Below, piece by piece: positions 1-9,060 of a stretch of DNA of 57,035 nucleotides. The position numbers and the translations under genes were made by a program. How positions within the stretch are numbered: position 1 is the stretch's first letter; the number at the start of each line of letters is the position of its first letter. The stretch is from Casp-actino8 sp039800005. GTDB lineage: Bacteria; Actinomycetota; Acidimicrobiia; Acidimicrobiales; Ilumatobacteraceae. The notes below the pieces were generated by a model, which saw only the letters and a program-made list of their open reading frames with translations, was not told the origin of the DNA and ran no database searches. The stretch spans positions 1 to 57,035 of the forward strand of contig JBDLRN010000024.1 of the NCBI GenBank assembly GCA_039800005.1, given 5' to 3'.

Positions 1-2609
1 CGCCCACCGGACTTCTTCGGGGTGATGCCCTTCTCGGCCATCACCTCACGACGAATGGCCAGCAACTCGTACGCGCGCTCGGGGATCATGTCTTCGATGC
101 GGTCGCCCTTGCCGAGCGACGCGTTGACCTCGCCGTCGGTGACGTACACGCCGTACTGACCTTCTTTGGCCACCACCGGTCGCTCGCTCACCGGATCGTT
201 GCCGAATTCACGTAAAGGGCCCTTGGCCGCCACCGACCGACCGCGTCGATACTGCTTGGGCTCCGAGAAGATGCGCACCGCTTCGTCGAGCGTGATCGTG
301 AGCAAGCGCTCTTCGGTGTCGATCGTGCGATAGTCCTTGTCCTTTTGCACATACGGGCCATAGCGCCCGTTGTTGGCCAGGATCTCCACGCCATCGGTCG
401 GATCGGTGCCGATCGAACGCGGCAGGCTCAAAAGATCGAGTGCGTCGCGCATCGTGACACGTTCGAGCGACATGGTCTTGAACAAGCTCACCATCTTGGG
501 TTTTGCCAGGCCGGAGGGCGGCTCGTCCATCGTGCCCCACTGCACGTATGGCCCGTAGCGACCGTTCTTGGCGAACACCGGATGGCCTTCCCATTCGCCG
601 ATCGGCTCGTCGCTCTTGGGCATCGACAGAAGACGCAAGGCCTCGTCGAGCGTGAGTTCGTCGGGTGCGAGAGTATCGGGTACACCAGCGGTGTCGTCGC
701 CGCGCTTCACGTACGGCCCGTACTTGCCCGGCTTCACCGCCACCACTTCACCGGTGGAGGGATCGGCGCCGATCGAGAACGAGTTGATGGCCGCCGCGTC
801 GATGTCGGTGATGTTCTGCTCGATCAACCGTTTGAGGCCGAGTTCACCGAGGTCACCGCGCTCGGCGTCGCCGAAATAGAAGGAGTGCAACCACTCGTCC
901 TTCGACAATGCCTTGTTGGCGATCTCGTCGAGTTCTTCCTCCACACCAGCGGTGAACGCGTAGTCGACCAGATCACCGAAGTGACGCTCGAGCAAGGTGA
1001 CCACCGCGAACGCCGTCCACGACGGCACCAGGGCCTGACCTTTCTTCCACACGTAGCCGCGGTCCTGCACGGTCTGGATGATCGACGCCCATGTGGATGG
1101 TCGACCGATGCCGAGCTCCTCGAGCTTCTTGACGATCGACGCCTCGGTGTAACGGGCGGGCGGCGTGGTCTCGTGGCCCCCGGGTACGAGACCCGACACG
1201 GCCACGGTGTCGCCGACCGCCAACTTCGGCAGCAGTGCTTCCTTCTCGGCGCCGGTGTCGGCTTCGTCGTCGGTCGACTCCTCGTAGACCTTGCGGTGAC
1301 CGGCGAAGGTGATGGTGGTTCCACTGGCGGCGAACACGCAGTCGGCGGCGGCCTCACCGGCGGCGGCCGGGGCGGCGGCACCCAGGCGGATCGACACCGT
1401 CACGCCGGCGGCGTCGGCCATCTGCGAAGCGAGGGTTCGCTGCCAGATCAACCGGTACAGAGCCAGATCCGGACCCGACAGTTGGGCGGCCACGGTGTCG
1501 GGGCTACGCAAGGGCAGGGTGGGCCGGATGGCCTCGTGTGCTTCCTGGGCGTTTTTGACCTTGCTGGCGTACCGGCGCACCGACGACGACACGAAATCGG
1601 GGCCGTAGTCCCGGGAGATCTGCGACCGGACGGCGTCGAGAGCCTCGTCGGCAAGGACCACCGAGTCGGTGCGCATATATGTAATGAATCCCCGTTCGTA
1701 CAGACCCTGGGCGGTTCGCATCACCTGCTGGGCCGACATGCGCAACTTGCGGCCGCCCTCTTGCTGGAGGGTGCTGGTCATGAAGGGGGCCTTGGGCGAC
1801 GAGCGATACGGCTTGTCGTCGACCGAGCGCACGGTGACCGGTGCCGAACGCAGGCGGTCGACCAGCGACAGGGCGCCGGCCTCGGACAGCACCGTGACCT
1901 TGTCGGAGGCACGGCCGTCGGCGTCGAAGTCCTTGCCGGTGGCGATGCGTGTTCCATCGAGCTCGAGCAGCGATGCGGTGAACGACGGACTGGTGGCCGA
2001 CACCAGATCGATGCCCCAGTAGCCAGCCGAGGTGAAGGCGATGCGCTCCCGCTCCCGCTCGACGATGAGGCGTACGGTCGGACTCTGCACGCGGCCCGCT
2101 GACAGGCCGCGGTTCACCTTGCGCCACAGCACCGGCGAGACCTCGTAGCCGAACAGGCGGTCGAGGATGCGACGGGTCTCGGCGGCGTCGACGAGGCCGA
2201 TGTCGAGATCACGGGGGTTGGCGAAGGCGTGCTCGATGGCGGCCTTGGTGATCTCGTGGAACACCACTCGATACACCGGAACACCGGGCTTGATGGCCGA
2301 CTTCAGGTTCTCGTAGAGGTGCCAGCTGATGGCCTCACCTTCGCGGTCTTCGTCGGTCGCTAGATACAGAGCCGACGCCTGCTTCACGAGCTGACGGAGC
2401 TCCTTCACGACCTTGGCACCGCGCTCGGTGAGTTCGTACGTGGGCTTGAAGTGGTTGTCGACGTCGACGGCCAGACCCTTCGACGGCAGGTCGGCCACGT
2501 GACCGACCGATGCGCGGACGTCGTAGTCGGAGCCGAGGAAAGAACCGATGGTTTTCGCCTTGGCAGGGGACTCGACGATGACGAGGGGTTTGGGGCTCAC
2601 AGCGGACAT
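1..2609 (-). CDS. topA: DNA topoisomerase I, 3' end outside the window
   Basis: Type IA topoisomerase that relaxes negatively supercoiled DNA by transient single-strand cleavage. The first 869 residues are visible; the C-terminus runs off the window. A Toprim domain opens the protein (IVESPAKAKTIGSF at about 11-24, DEDREGE at about 86-92). The catalytic tyrosine is Y311 in GFITYMRTDS. The C-terminal part carries at least four repeats of the type GRYGPYV, the tail found in actinobacterial enzymes in place of cysteine zinc fingers. I chose the ATG at 2609 because VIVESPAKAK must follow within about ten residues. It lies 35 bases after the MMPL gene on the same strand, so the two may be co-transcribed. 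Identification is secure. Confidence 0.97.
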   Translation of the reverse strand, partial: MSAVSPKPLVIVESPAKAKTIGSFLGSDYDVRASVGHVADLPSKGLAVDVDNHFKPTYELTERGAKVVKELRQLVKQASALYLATDEDREGEAISWHLYENLKSAIKPGVPVYRVVFHEITKAAIEHAFANPRDLDIGLVDAAETRRILDRLFGYEVSPVLWRKVNRGLSAGRVQSPTVRLIVERERERIAFTSAGYWGIDLVSATSPSFTASLLELDGTRIATGKDFDADGRASDKVTVLSEAGALSLVDRLRSAPVTVRSVDDKPYRSSPKAPFMTSTLQQEGGRKLRMSAQQVMRTAQGLYERGFITYMRTDSVVLADEALDAVRSQISRDYGPDFVSSSVRRYASKVKNAQEAHEAIRPTLPLRSPDTVAAQLSGPDLALYRLIWQRTLASQMADAAGVTVSIRLGAAAPAAAGEAAADCVFAASGTTITFAGHRKVYEESTDDEADTGAEKEALLPKLAVGDTVAVSGLVPGGHETTPPARYTEASIVKKLEELGIGRPSTWASIIQTVQDRGYVWKKGQALVPSWTAFAVVTLLERHFGDLVDYAFTAGVEEELDEIANKALSKDEWLHSFYFGDAERGDLGELGLKRLIEQNITDIDAAAINSFSIGADPSTGEVVAVKPGKYGPYVKRGDDTAGVPDTLAPDELTLDEALRLLSMPKSDEPIGEWEGHPVFAKNGRYGPYVQWGTMDEPPSGLAKPKMVSLFKTMSLERVTMRDALDLLSLPRSIGTDPTDGVEILANNGRYGPYVQKDKDYRTIDTEERLLTITLDEAVRIFSEPKQYRRGRSVAAKGPLREFGNDPVSERPVVAKEGQYGVYVTDGEVNASLGKGDRIEDMIPERAYELLAIRREVMAEKGITPKKSGG

Positions 2610-2644
2610 ATCTATACAGGGCTACGAGATTCCCCAACTCGTTG

Positions 2645-5002
2645 TCAAGCGGACGACGATGAAGGAAGGTTCGAATGACCCTCGACGTCGATGCGTGGAA
2701 GCAGGCGATCGATCCACTTCGGAATCCACCAGTTCTTCGCGCCGAGAAGTTCCATCGTCGCAGGTACGAGCACCATTCGCACGAGTGTGGCGTCGATCAG
2801 AACGGCCACGGCGAGCCCGAGTCCGAAGAGCTTCACGGTGCGGTCGTCGCCGGCCACGAAACTTCCGAAAACGGCGATCATGATCAGGGCCGCCGCGGTG
2901 ATCACGCGCGCGGTGCTGGCCAGACCGTCGGCCACGGCCGCGGCGTTGTCGCCAGTGCGATCGAACTCCTCTTTCATACGCGAGAGAAGGAACACCTCGT
3001 AGTCCATCGACAGGCCGAACACGATGGCGAACAGCATCATCGGGATGAAGGGCTCGATCGGTCCGGCCCGGCCCACGCCGATCAGATCGGCGAGCCATCC
3101 CCACTGGAACACGGCCACGACCACGCCATAGGCGGCACCGATCGAAAGCAAGTTCATGATCACGGCCTTGAGCGGAACCAGAACGCTGCGGAACACGGCC
3201 ATGAGAAGGAGGAACGACAGCAGAAGCACGGCACCGATGAAGAGGTAGATGCGCTGGCCGAAGAAGTCCGACAGATCGACCGCGATGGCGGTGAAGCCGC
3301 CCACGTTGATCGTCCAGTCGGGCACTGGCGTGTCGGCCAACGCCCCCGGAATCACGGTGTCGCGTAGCGAGTGCACGAGGTCGCTCGTCGATTCGTCCTG
3401 CGGCGCACCGGTCGGTACCACTTTCCACAAGACGTACGAGTCCTGAATCACGTTGGCATCCGAGGCGAACGCCACGCCAGGATCGTTGCGCAGTGCTTCC
3501 GTCACCGCGCTCGTGGCGACAACCAGATCGTTCGTGTCGTCGGTGGGCATTTCGGCCACGAGGGTGAGCGGGCCGTTGAATCCCGGTCCGAAACCCTTGG
3601 CCAACAGGTCGTAAGCCTGGCGTGCGGTCTGCCACTCGGCACGGTTGCCGTTGTCGCTGAGGGCGAGTCGCATCGAGAAGAGCGGGAGTGCCATCACCAC
3701 GAGCGCACCGAATCCCGCGAAGAAGGCCAACCACGGACGGCGCTGAACGACGCGGCTCCAGCGATACCACATCTGCTCTTCGCGCGGCTTCGGGGGTCGC
3801 CGCTTGATCGGTGTACGCCAACCCTTCACGAGGAAGCTCGCGCCCACGATCGCCACCACGATGAGCAACGACAGTGGGATGAAGACGACCGAGTGGAAGA
3901 CGATCACTCCCACCAGCGAGGTGAGCGAGAAGAGGATGAGTGAGACGAGAGCCGCCCGGGTGGTCACGTCGATGCGTCGTTGGGCGAAGCCGAGCAGAGC
4001 CGGCAGCAGTGTGAGAGTCGCGATCACCATCACACCCACGACAGTGGTGGCCGCCACGGCGAGACCGTTCACGAAGCTCATTCCCATCATGAACATGCCG
4101 AGCAGCGAAATCATGACGGTGATGCCGGCGAACAACACGGCCCGCCCCGCGGTGTCGGCGGCCACCGAGGTCGCTTCCTCGGGATCGAGGCCGGCCTGCA
4201 GACCTTCACGGAAACGCGTCACGATGAAGAGCGCGTAGTCGATACCGACACCGAGGCCGATCATGGCCCCGATCTGCAACGAGAAGTCGGGCATCTCCAT
4301 GAGATGACTGATCGCGGTGATGACGGCGACACCGCTGCCCAATCCGATCAACGCCGTGCCGATCGGGAGACCCATGGCGAGCACCGATCCGAAGGCCAGC
4401 ACGAGAATGATGATGGCCACCAGCAACCCGATGACTTCGCTCTCGGGGAGTTCGAAGTCGACGAACGGATCACCACCGAACTCGAGCCGGACGCCGTCGG
4501 GAAGCGGATCCGTCGCCAGATGCCGCTCGGCCACCGCGATGATGCGATCACCAAGGTCGTTCATCTCTTGTTGTGAATCGACGGTCGGCAGGCCGATCTC
4601 GGCGTAGGCGATGGTTCGATCGGTCGACACGAGGCGGGCTCCGCCGATCGGATCGTTCGCCGATGGTGCGTCGTACGGTGTGGTGACCCGAAGGCCGGGC
4701 ACGCCATCGGCGACGGCGACGAAGAGCGAGGCCAAGGCACTCTTCACTTCGGGATCGTCGATCGACTGCGACGCCTCGACCACCAATTGGGCGTCGGTGA
4801 TGGAGTCGTCGTTCGGGAACGCCTCCTCGAGAAGTTCGAGTGCTCGCAGACTCTCGGTGTCGGGGATCGAGAACCGCGTCTCGAATCGATCGCCGCCCAT
4901 CACTCCTTGGGCGATGGCCGACCCCCCGAAGAGAACGACGAGCCAGATGACGACGGTGAGCCAACGGCGACGGAAACACCACCGAGCAAGACGGGCGATC
5001 AT
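2645..5002 (-). CDS. MMPL/RND family membrane transporter
   Basis: About 785 residues with two MMPL halves. Each half has an N-terminal membrane helix (first at about 15-32), a large extracytoplasmic domain and a block of five or six helices. The conserved fourth-helix motifs are visible in both halves (GLGVGIDYALFIVTRFREG and GLSMDYEVFLLSRMKEEF). MMPL proteins are proton-driven exporters of lipids or hydrophobic compounds; the substrate here is unknown. The frame stays open upstream to 5251, but that would run into rsgA on the other strand. The ATG at 5002 has GAGGA six bases upstream and begins directly at the first membrane helix, so I use it. The stop codon TGA lies inside a TTGACA sequence upstream of topA. 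Confidence 0.9.
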   Translation of the reverse strand: MIARLARWCFRRRWLTVVIWLVVLFGGSAIAQGVMGGDRFETRFSIPDTESLRALELLEEAFPNDDSITDAQLVVEASQSIDDPEVKSALASLFVAVADGVPGLRVTTPYDAPSANDPIGGARLVSTDRTIAYAEIGLPTVDSQQEMNDLGDRIIAVAERHLATDPLPDGVRLEFGGDPFVDFELPESEVIGLLVAIIILVLAFGSVLAMGLPIGTALIGLGSGVAVITAISHLMEMPDFSLQIGAMIGLGVGIDYALFIVTRFREGLQAGLDPEEATSVAADTAGRAVLFAGITVMISLLGMFMMGMSFVNGLAVAATTVVGVMVIATLTLLPALLGFAQRRIDVTTRAALVSLILFSLTSLVGVIVFHSVVFIPLSLLIVVAIVGASFLVKGWRTPIKRRPPKPREEQMWYRWSRVVQRRPWLAFFAGFGALVVMALPLFSMRLALSDNGNRAEWQTARQAYDLLAKGFGPGFNGPLTLVAEMPTDDTNDLVVATSAVTEALRNDPGVAFASDANVIQDSYVLWKVVPTGAPQDESTSDLVHSLRDTVIPGALADTPVPDWTINVGGFTAIAVDLSDFFGQRIYLFIGAVLLLSFLLLMAVFRSVLVPLKAVIMNLLSIGAAYGVVVAVFQWGWLADLIGVGRAGPIEPFIPMMLFAIVFGLSMDYEVFLLSRMKEEFDRTGDNAAAVADGLASTARVITAAALIMIAVFGSFVAGDDRTVKLFGLGLAVAVLIDATLVRMVLVPATMELLGAKNWWIPKWIDRLLPRIDVEGHSNLPSSSSA

Positions 5003-5047
5003 GAGTGTCCTCGGCGCGGTTGGGGGGTGAAGCGCCGTCGGCAAGGC

Positions 5048-5053
5048 TACGGT
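5048..5053 (+). promoter_or_regulatory. Predicted -10 of rsgA (leaderless)
   Basis: TACGGT fits TANNNT and ends seven bases before the GTG start at 5061, which would place the transcript start at or next to the start codon. No clear -35 or ribosome binding site is seen. Confidence 0.5.
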
Positions 5054-5060
5054 CGGCCTC

Positions 5061-6125
5061 GTGTCGACTGGCGATCGATCCCTCGGCTGGGATGTGACAT
5101 GGGAAGAGGTGTGGGCGGGTTCACCGTCGGCGTCGCGTCCCTCGGCTCGGCCGGGTCGGGTCGCCCGCATCGATCGCGGATGGAGCACGGTCTGGTATCG
5201 ACCCCCGTCGCCGTCCGATCCGCTCGGCGACACCATTCGAGTCCGCAACATCGGGGCCGACGTCGCCGTGGGCGACTGGGTCGTGGTGTCGGACGACGAC
5301 GAGCGGGTCGAGGCCGTGTTGCCTCGCCGGAGCGCGTTCGTGCGCCGAGCGAGTTTCGAAGGTCAACGCGCCGAAGCCCACACCATCGCCGCCAACCTCG
5401 ACGAGGTCATGTTGCTGCACTCGATCGCCGCCCCACCCAACCAGCGACGTCTCGAACGGGAACTCGTCCTCGCCTTCGACAGCGGTGCCCAGCCCGTGGT
5501 GGTTCTGTCGAAGTGCGATTTGCTCGACGACGCCGACGAAATCGTTCGTCGAGCCGACGCGATGCGTGCGGTGGCCCCCGATGTCGACGTTCACGTGGTC
5601 AGCGGAGTGCGGGGTGACGGACTCGACATGCTCCGCCAACGTGCTCGTGGCTATCGCACCATCGCGCTGCTCGGTGCCAGCGGAGTGGGCAAGAGCACGA
5701 TCGTGAACGCCTTGGTCGGAAATCTGATGCAGCGAACCGGTGAAGTTCGCGAAGGCGACCAGCGTGGTCGCCACACCACCACTGCCACCACGCTCGTCGC
5801 TCTGCCCGGTGATCCGGTCGGCTCGGCTGGTTGGCTGATCGACACACCGGGTGTGCGGGCGGTGAGTCTGTGGTCGAGCGGGCACGGCATCGAGCGCGCC
5901 TTCGCCGACATCTTCGACCTCATGGATCACTGTCGCTTTCGCGACTGCAAACACGACGAAGAACCGGGATGCGCGGTGCGGGACGCCGTCGACGCCGGTC
6001 GGCTCGATCCCCGGCGTCTCGAGAGCATGAAGCGACTGGTCGCCGAGGAGGCAGCCCTGGAAGAGGAACAGAAGGCTCGCCTGAAAGTCGAGGATCGACG
6101 AGGGTTTCGACGGCGAAAGAACTGA
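5061..6125 (+). CDS. rsgA: Ribosome small-subunit-dependent GTPase A
   Basis: A circularly permuted GTPase that assists late maturation of the 30S ribosomal subunit. It has 354 residues. An OB-fold region comes first, then the G motifs in permuted order: G4 (SKCD, 150-153), G1/P-loop (GASGVGKST, 205-213) and G3 (DTPG, 261-264). The C-terminal zinc site is complete (C291, C296, H298, C304). The GTG start is supported by a TANNNT -10 at 5048-5053 and by the absence of a better upstream codon. The gene is divergent from the MMPL transporter. Its last codon lies five bases before the -10 of the next gene, so the acyl-CoA dehydrogenase probably has its own promoter. Confidence 0.93.
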   Translation: MSTGDRSLGWDVTWEEVWAGSPSASRPSARPGRVARIDRGWSTVWYRPPSPSDPLGDTIRVRNIGADVAVGDWVVVSDDDERVEAVLPRRSAFVRRASFEGQRAEAHTIAANLDEVMLLHSIAAPPNQRRLERELVLAFDSGAQPVVVLSKCDLLDDADEIVRRADAMRAVAPDVDVHVVSGVRGDGLDMLRQRARGYRTIALLGASGVGKSTIVNALVGNLMQRTGEVREGDQRGRHTTTATTLVALPGDPVGSAGWLIDTPGVRAVSLWSSGHGIERAFADIFDLMDHCRFRDCKHDEEPGCAVRDAVDAGRLDPRRLESMKRLVAEEAALEEEQKARLKVEDRRGFRRRKN

Positions 6126-6129
6126 CGAG

Positions 6130-6135
6130 TACCGT
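6130..6135 (+). promoter_or_regulatory. Predicted -10 of acyl-CoA dehydrogenase gene (leaderless)
   Basis: TACCGT fits TANNNT and ends seven bases before the ATG at 6143. It sits immediately after the rsgA stop codon. Confidence 0.5.
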
Positions 6136-6142
6136 CGGTTCC

Positions 6143-7402
6143 ATGGACTTCGCCTTCTCCGATCGCTGCCTCGAGTACCGCGAGCGTCTCCTCGCCTTCA
6201 TGGACGAGTGGATCTATCCCAACGAGGATCTCTACCATCAGCAGGTCGTCGATTCGGGCGACCCGCATTTCCATCCGCCGATCATGGAGACGCTGAAGGC
6301 CGAGGCGAAGAAGCGCGGTTTGTGGAACTTGTTCCAGCCCCACAGCGGCTGGTGGGGAGAAGGGTTCAGCAATCTCGACTATGCGCCGCTCGCCGAGATC
6401 ATGGGTCGTTCGCCCATTGCTTCCGAAGCGTGCAATTGCGCAGCGCCCGACACCGGCAACATGGAAGTTCTCACGATGTTCGGTACCGCCGAACAGCAGG
6501 AGAAGTGGTTGCGCCCGCTCCTCGACGGCGAGATCCGCAGCGCTTTCGGCATGACCGAACCCGATGTGGCGTCGTCCGATGCGACGAACATCTCGTTGCG
6601 CATCGAGCGCGACGGTGATCATTACGTACTCAACGGTCGAAAGTGGTGGACGTCGAACATCTTCCACAAGAACTGCAAGATCATGATCGTGATGGGCAAG
6701 ACCGATCCGTCGGCTTCCACTCACAAGCAGCAGAGTCAGATCCTCGTTCCGGTCGACACCCCAGGTGTCACGGTGGTGCGCGATCTGCGCGTGTTCGGAT
6801 ACAACGACGTGGAGGGTCACGGTGAAGTGCGCTTCGAGAACGTGCGCGTGCCGGCCTCCAACCTGCTCGCCGGAGAAGGCGACGGCTTCATGATCTCGCA
6901 GGCCCGACTTGGACCGGGCCGCATCCACCACTGCATGCGCACCATCGGTGCCGCCGAGCGCGCCCTCGAACTCATGTGCCAGCGTGTTCTGAGTCGGAGC
7001 ACGTTCGGCAAGCGCATCGCCGAGCGTTCGAACATCCAGGACTGGATCGCCGAAGCCCGTATCGATCTCGAGATGATCCGTCTGCTCACGTTGAAGACGG
7101 CCTGGCTCATGGACACCGTCGGCAACAAGGGTGCCCGTACCGAGATCGCCGCCATCAAGGTGGCCGCGCCCAACGTGGCTCTCAAGATCATCGACCGGGC
7201 CATGCAGGCCCACGGCGCCGGCGGTGTGTCGCAGGACTTCCCGTTGGCGGGCATGTACGCCGGCATCCGCACCTTGCGTCTGGCCGACGGTCCCGACGAA
7301 GTGCACAAGATGACGATCGCCCGTACTGAGCTCCGCAAGTACGACCCGGCCTTTCGCACCGACGGCGTGAACACCATCGCTCCGGGTGGCGGACGCGGTT
7401 AG
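6143..7402 (+). CDS. Acyl-CoA dehydrogenase family protein
   Basis: FAD-dependent oxidation of an acyl-CoA to its enoyl-CoA, cytoplasmic, in beta-oxidation or a related catabolic route. It has 419 residues with the usual three-domain layout: an all-helical N-domain, the flavin-binding middle segment FGMTEPDVASSDATN, and a C-terminal helical domain with QAHGAGGVSQDFPLAG and RLADGPDEVHKMTIARTEL. This tail and its spacing resemble the eukaryotic ACAD10/ACAD11 group, which suggests long or modified acyl chains, but the substrate cannot be read from sequence. The frame is open upstream to 5831 through rsgA. I start at the ATG at 6143 because it matches the family N-terminus (MDFAFSDRCLEYRERL) and has a leaderless -10. 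Confidence 0.93.
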   Translation: MDFAFSDRCLEYRERLLAFMDEWIYPNEDLYHQQVVDSGDPHFHPPIMETLKAEAKKRGLWNLFQPHSGWWGEGFSNLDYAPLAEIMGRSPIASEACNCAAPDTGNMEVLTMFGTAEQQEKWLRPLLDGEIRSAFGMTEPDVASSDATNISLRIERDGDHYVLNGRKWWTSNIFHKNCKIMIVMGKTDPSASTHKQQSQILVPVDTPGVTVVRDLRVFGYNDVEGHGEVRFENVRVPASNLLAGEGDGFMISQARLGPGRIHHCMRTIGAAERALELMCQRVLSRSTFGKRIAERSNIQDWIAEARIDLEMIRLLTLKTAWLMDTVGNKGARTEIAAIKVAAPNVALKIIDRAMQAHGAGGVSQDFPLAGMYAGIRTLRLADGPDEVHKMTIARTELRKYDPAFRTDGVNTIAPGGGRG

Positions 7403-7424
7403 ACACACCCTCTCGGATCGCGGG

Positions 7425-7430
7425 TACGGT
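7425..7430 (+). promoter_or_regulatory. Predicted -10 of NTF2-like gene (leaderless)
   Basis: TACGGT fits TANNNT and ends exactly six bases before the ATG at 7437. Confidence 0.5.
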
Positions 7431-7436
7431 TCGCCC

Positions 7437-8240
7437 ATGGCGAGGGCGTACGACGTGATCCAGATGTTCGGTTCGGTCGAGAACGACCAGAAGTACGGTC
7501 GCCTCGTCGAGTTCGTGACCGACGACGCCGTCTACTGCGATCCCTTCGCCGGTCCGCAGCGAGGTAAAGCCGCCATCACCGAGTTCATGGCCGAGATGGA
7601 GCGAGTCATCCCCAAGATGGGCGTTTACTTCGCCGACTGGGAAACGGTGGCCGACACCACGGTGGGCTGGTCGCGGTGGACCATGGTCGTACCGGTGAAC
7701 GGCGTGGAACACCCGATTCCCGGTCAGAGCCTCTATCGTCTGCGCGACGGCAAGGTGTGTTACGCGGCCGACTACGTCGATTCGGTGGCCTATCGCAAAC
7801 TGCGTCCCGACGTGGTGCCCGATCTGCTCGCCGCCAGTCGTCAACCGAAGGGAACGAACGTGGCCGGATCGGCGGCCTCGTTGGTCCGCACCTTTTGGGA
7901 GATGCAGACGAGCGCGCGATACGCCGAGCTGTCGTCACTCTTCGCCGACGACTCGGTGTTCACCGATCAGGTCTTCGGACGTTTCGAAGGAATCGAAGCA
8001 GTTCGCCAGTACCTCACGCGCATGGAGACCGAGATGCCCGAATCAGGAGCGACGTTCACTCTCGACGATCACGCCGGTGACGAGACGGTGGCCTGGTCAC
8101 AGTGGACCTGCCATCTTCCGAACGGGTCGTTCCCGGGCTGGACCCTGCACACCGTGAGAGACGGCAAGTTCACTCTCGATGCCGATCACTTCGACGTCGT
8201 CGCAGCGCGAAGGCTGCAGCGACCGCATGACCCACGTTGA
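7437..8240 (+). CDS. Duplicated NTF2-like (SnoaL-type) domain protein
   Basis: A 267-residue cytoplasmic protein made of two tandem SnoaL/NTF2-like folds of about 120 residues each. The halves align by eye: LVEFVTDDAVYCDPFAGPQRG with LSSLFADDSVFTDQVFGRFEG, VGWSRWTMVVPVNG with VAWSQWTCHLPNG, and YRLRDGKVCYAADYVDSVA with HTVRDGKFTLDADHFDVVA. NTF2-like proteins bind small hydrophobic molecules or act as isomerases or hydrolases; no catalytic function can be assigned. The gene follows the acyl-CoA dehydrogenase by 34 bases but appears to have its own leaderless promoter. Its last 71 bases overlap the 3' end of the convergent SpoU methyltransferase gene. Confidence 0.85.
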   Translation: MARAYDVIQMFGSVENDQKYGRLVEFVTDDAVYCDPFAGPQRGKAAITEFMAEMERVIPKMGVYFADWETVADTTVGWSRWTMVVPVNGVEHPIPGQSLYRLRDGKVCYAADYVDSVAYRKLRPDVVPDLLAASRQPKGTNVAGSAASLVRTFWEMQTSARYAELSSLFADDSVFTDQVFGRFEGIEAVRQYLTRMETEMPESGATFTLDDHAGDETVAWSQWTCHLPNGSFPGWTLHTVRDGKFTLDADHFDVVAARRLQRPHDPR

Positions 8241-9003
8241 GTGAATCCACGTCGGATTCGATGTCGATGCGCGCGCACACGTCGACGTGAGCGAGTGTCG
8301 ACTCGGGAAGTCCGAAGCCTTCGGAGCCGAACACCAATGCGGCGGGTCCATCTCCGGTGTCGACCTCGTCGAGCAAGACGGCGCCGCGACGGGGGGTGAG
8401 GGCGATGGTCGTGCCACCGTGATCGCGCACCGATGAGATGACCGAAGCGATGTCGGAGCGGACGATCGGGAGGAACAGGATCTCTCCCATCGACACCCGA
8501 ACACAGCGCCGGTAGTGGGGATCGGCGCAGCTCGGATCGAGGATCAGGGCGTCGACACCGAAGGCCCGAGCGGTTCGGGCGATTGCCCCGAGGTTCTCGT
8601 GATCGTTGAGTCCTTCCAGCACCAAGAACAGGTGGGCGTGTCCGTTCCGTGGTGGGCGTTTCCAGACCTCGTTCAACGACCACAAGGGCGGACGCACGGC
8701 CGATGCGAGCACCCCGCGATGCAACGAGTATCCCGCCGTCCTCGACACCACGTCCCGTTCGACGAGGTACACCGGGCACGTGACCGACGACAGCGCCGCT
8801 TCCATGACCTCGAGCCGATTGGGAGCGATGACGATCGATCGAATGGTCAGACCACTGCTGATCAGACGGCGAACCACCTCGGGACCCTCGGCGATCAGGA
8901 TGCGCTCGGATTCGTGTCGCTGTGCGATGTCGCGATCCCGCAGATTCATGTAGTCGGCCAGACGCGGATCGGCCGCGTCGTCGATGATCGGGAGTTCGCT
9001 CAC
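8170..9003 (-). CDS. SpoU (TrmH) family RNA 2'-O-methyltransferase
   Basis: SAM-dependent 2'-O-ribose methylation of rRNA or tRNA. It has 277 residues: a small substrate-binding N-domain and a C-terminal SPOUT knot. The three SpoU motifs are present: NLGAIARTARAFGVDALIL (motif 1, about 139-157), ALVFGSEGFGLPES (motif 2) and DSLNVGHAVAAAFALR (motif 3). The target nucleotide is not predictable. The start is a GTG with CACAAT six bases upstream, possibly leaderless. Translation continues past motif 3 by a basic tail (RRRRSDRHRE), and this is the part that overlaps the NTF2-like gene on the other strand. Confidence 0.92.
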   Translation of the reverse strand: MSELPIIDDAADPRLADYMNLRDRDIAQRHESERILIAEGPEVVRRLISSGLTIRSIVIAPNRLEVMEAALSSVTCPVYLVERDVVSRTAGYSLHRGVLASAVRPPLWSLNEVWKRPPRNGHAHLFLVLEGLNDHENLGAIARTARAFGVDALILDPSCADPHYRRCVRVSMGEILFLPIVRSDIASVISSVRDHGGTTIALTPRRGAVLLDEVDTGDGPAALVFGSEGFGLPESTLAHVDVCARIDIESDVDSLNVGHAVAAAFALRRRRSDRHRE

Positions 9004-9060
9004 CCCATCATTGTGCCGTCACATTGGAGACCACCGGTGCGATCGTGGCAAGGTGTCGTC

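Noticed and set aside
345..2102. Long open frame antisense to topA (585 codons)
   Set aside because: Low-complexity His/Gly/Arg-rich translation without motifs, fully opposite a clear topA; typical of GC-rich coding DNA.
2610..2648. TTGACA plus TATAGA as a topA promoter
   Set aside because: Spacing is 26 bases, too long, and TATAGA is almost touching the ATG; not supported.
5927..7438. 503-codon frame antisense to the acyl-CoA dehydrogenase
   Set aside because: Translation is compositionally odd and lies entirely under a conserved gene; the true coding strand is plus.
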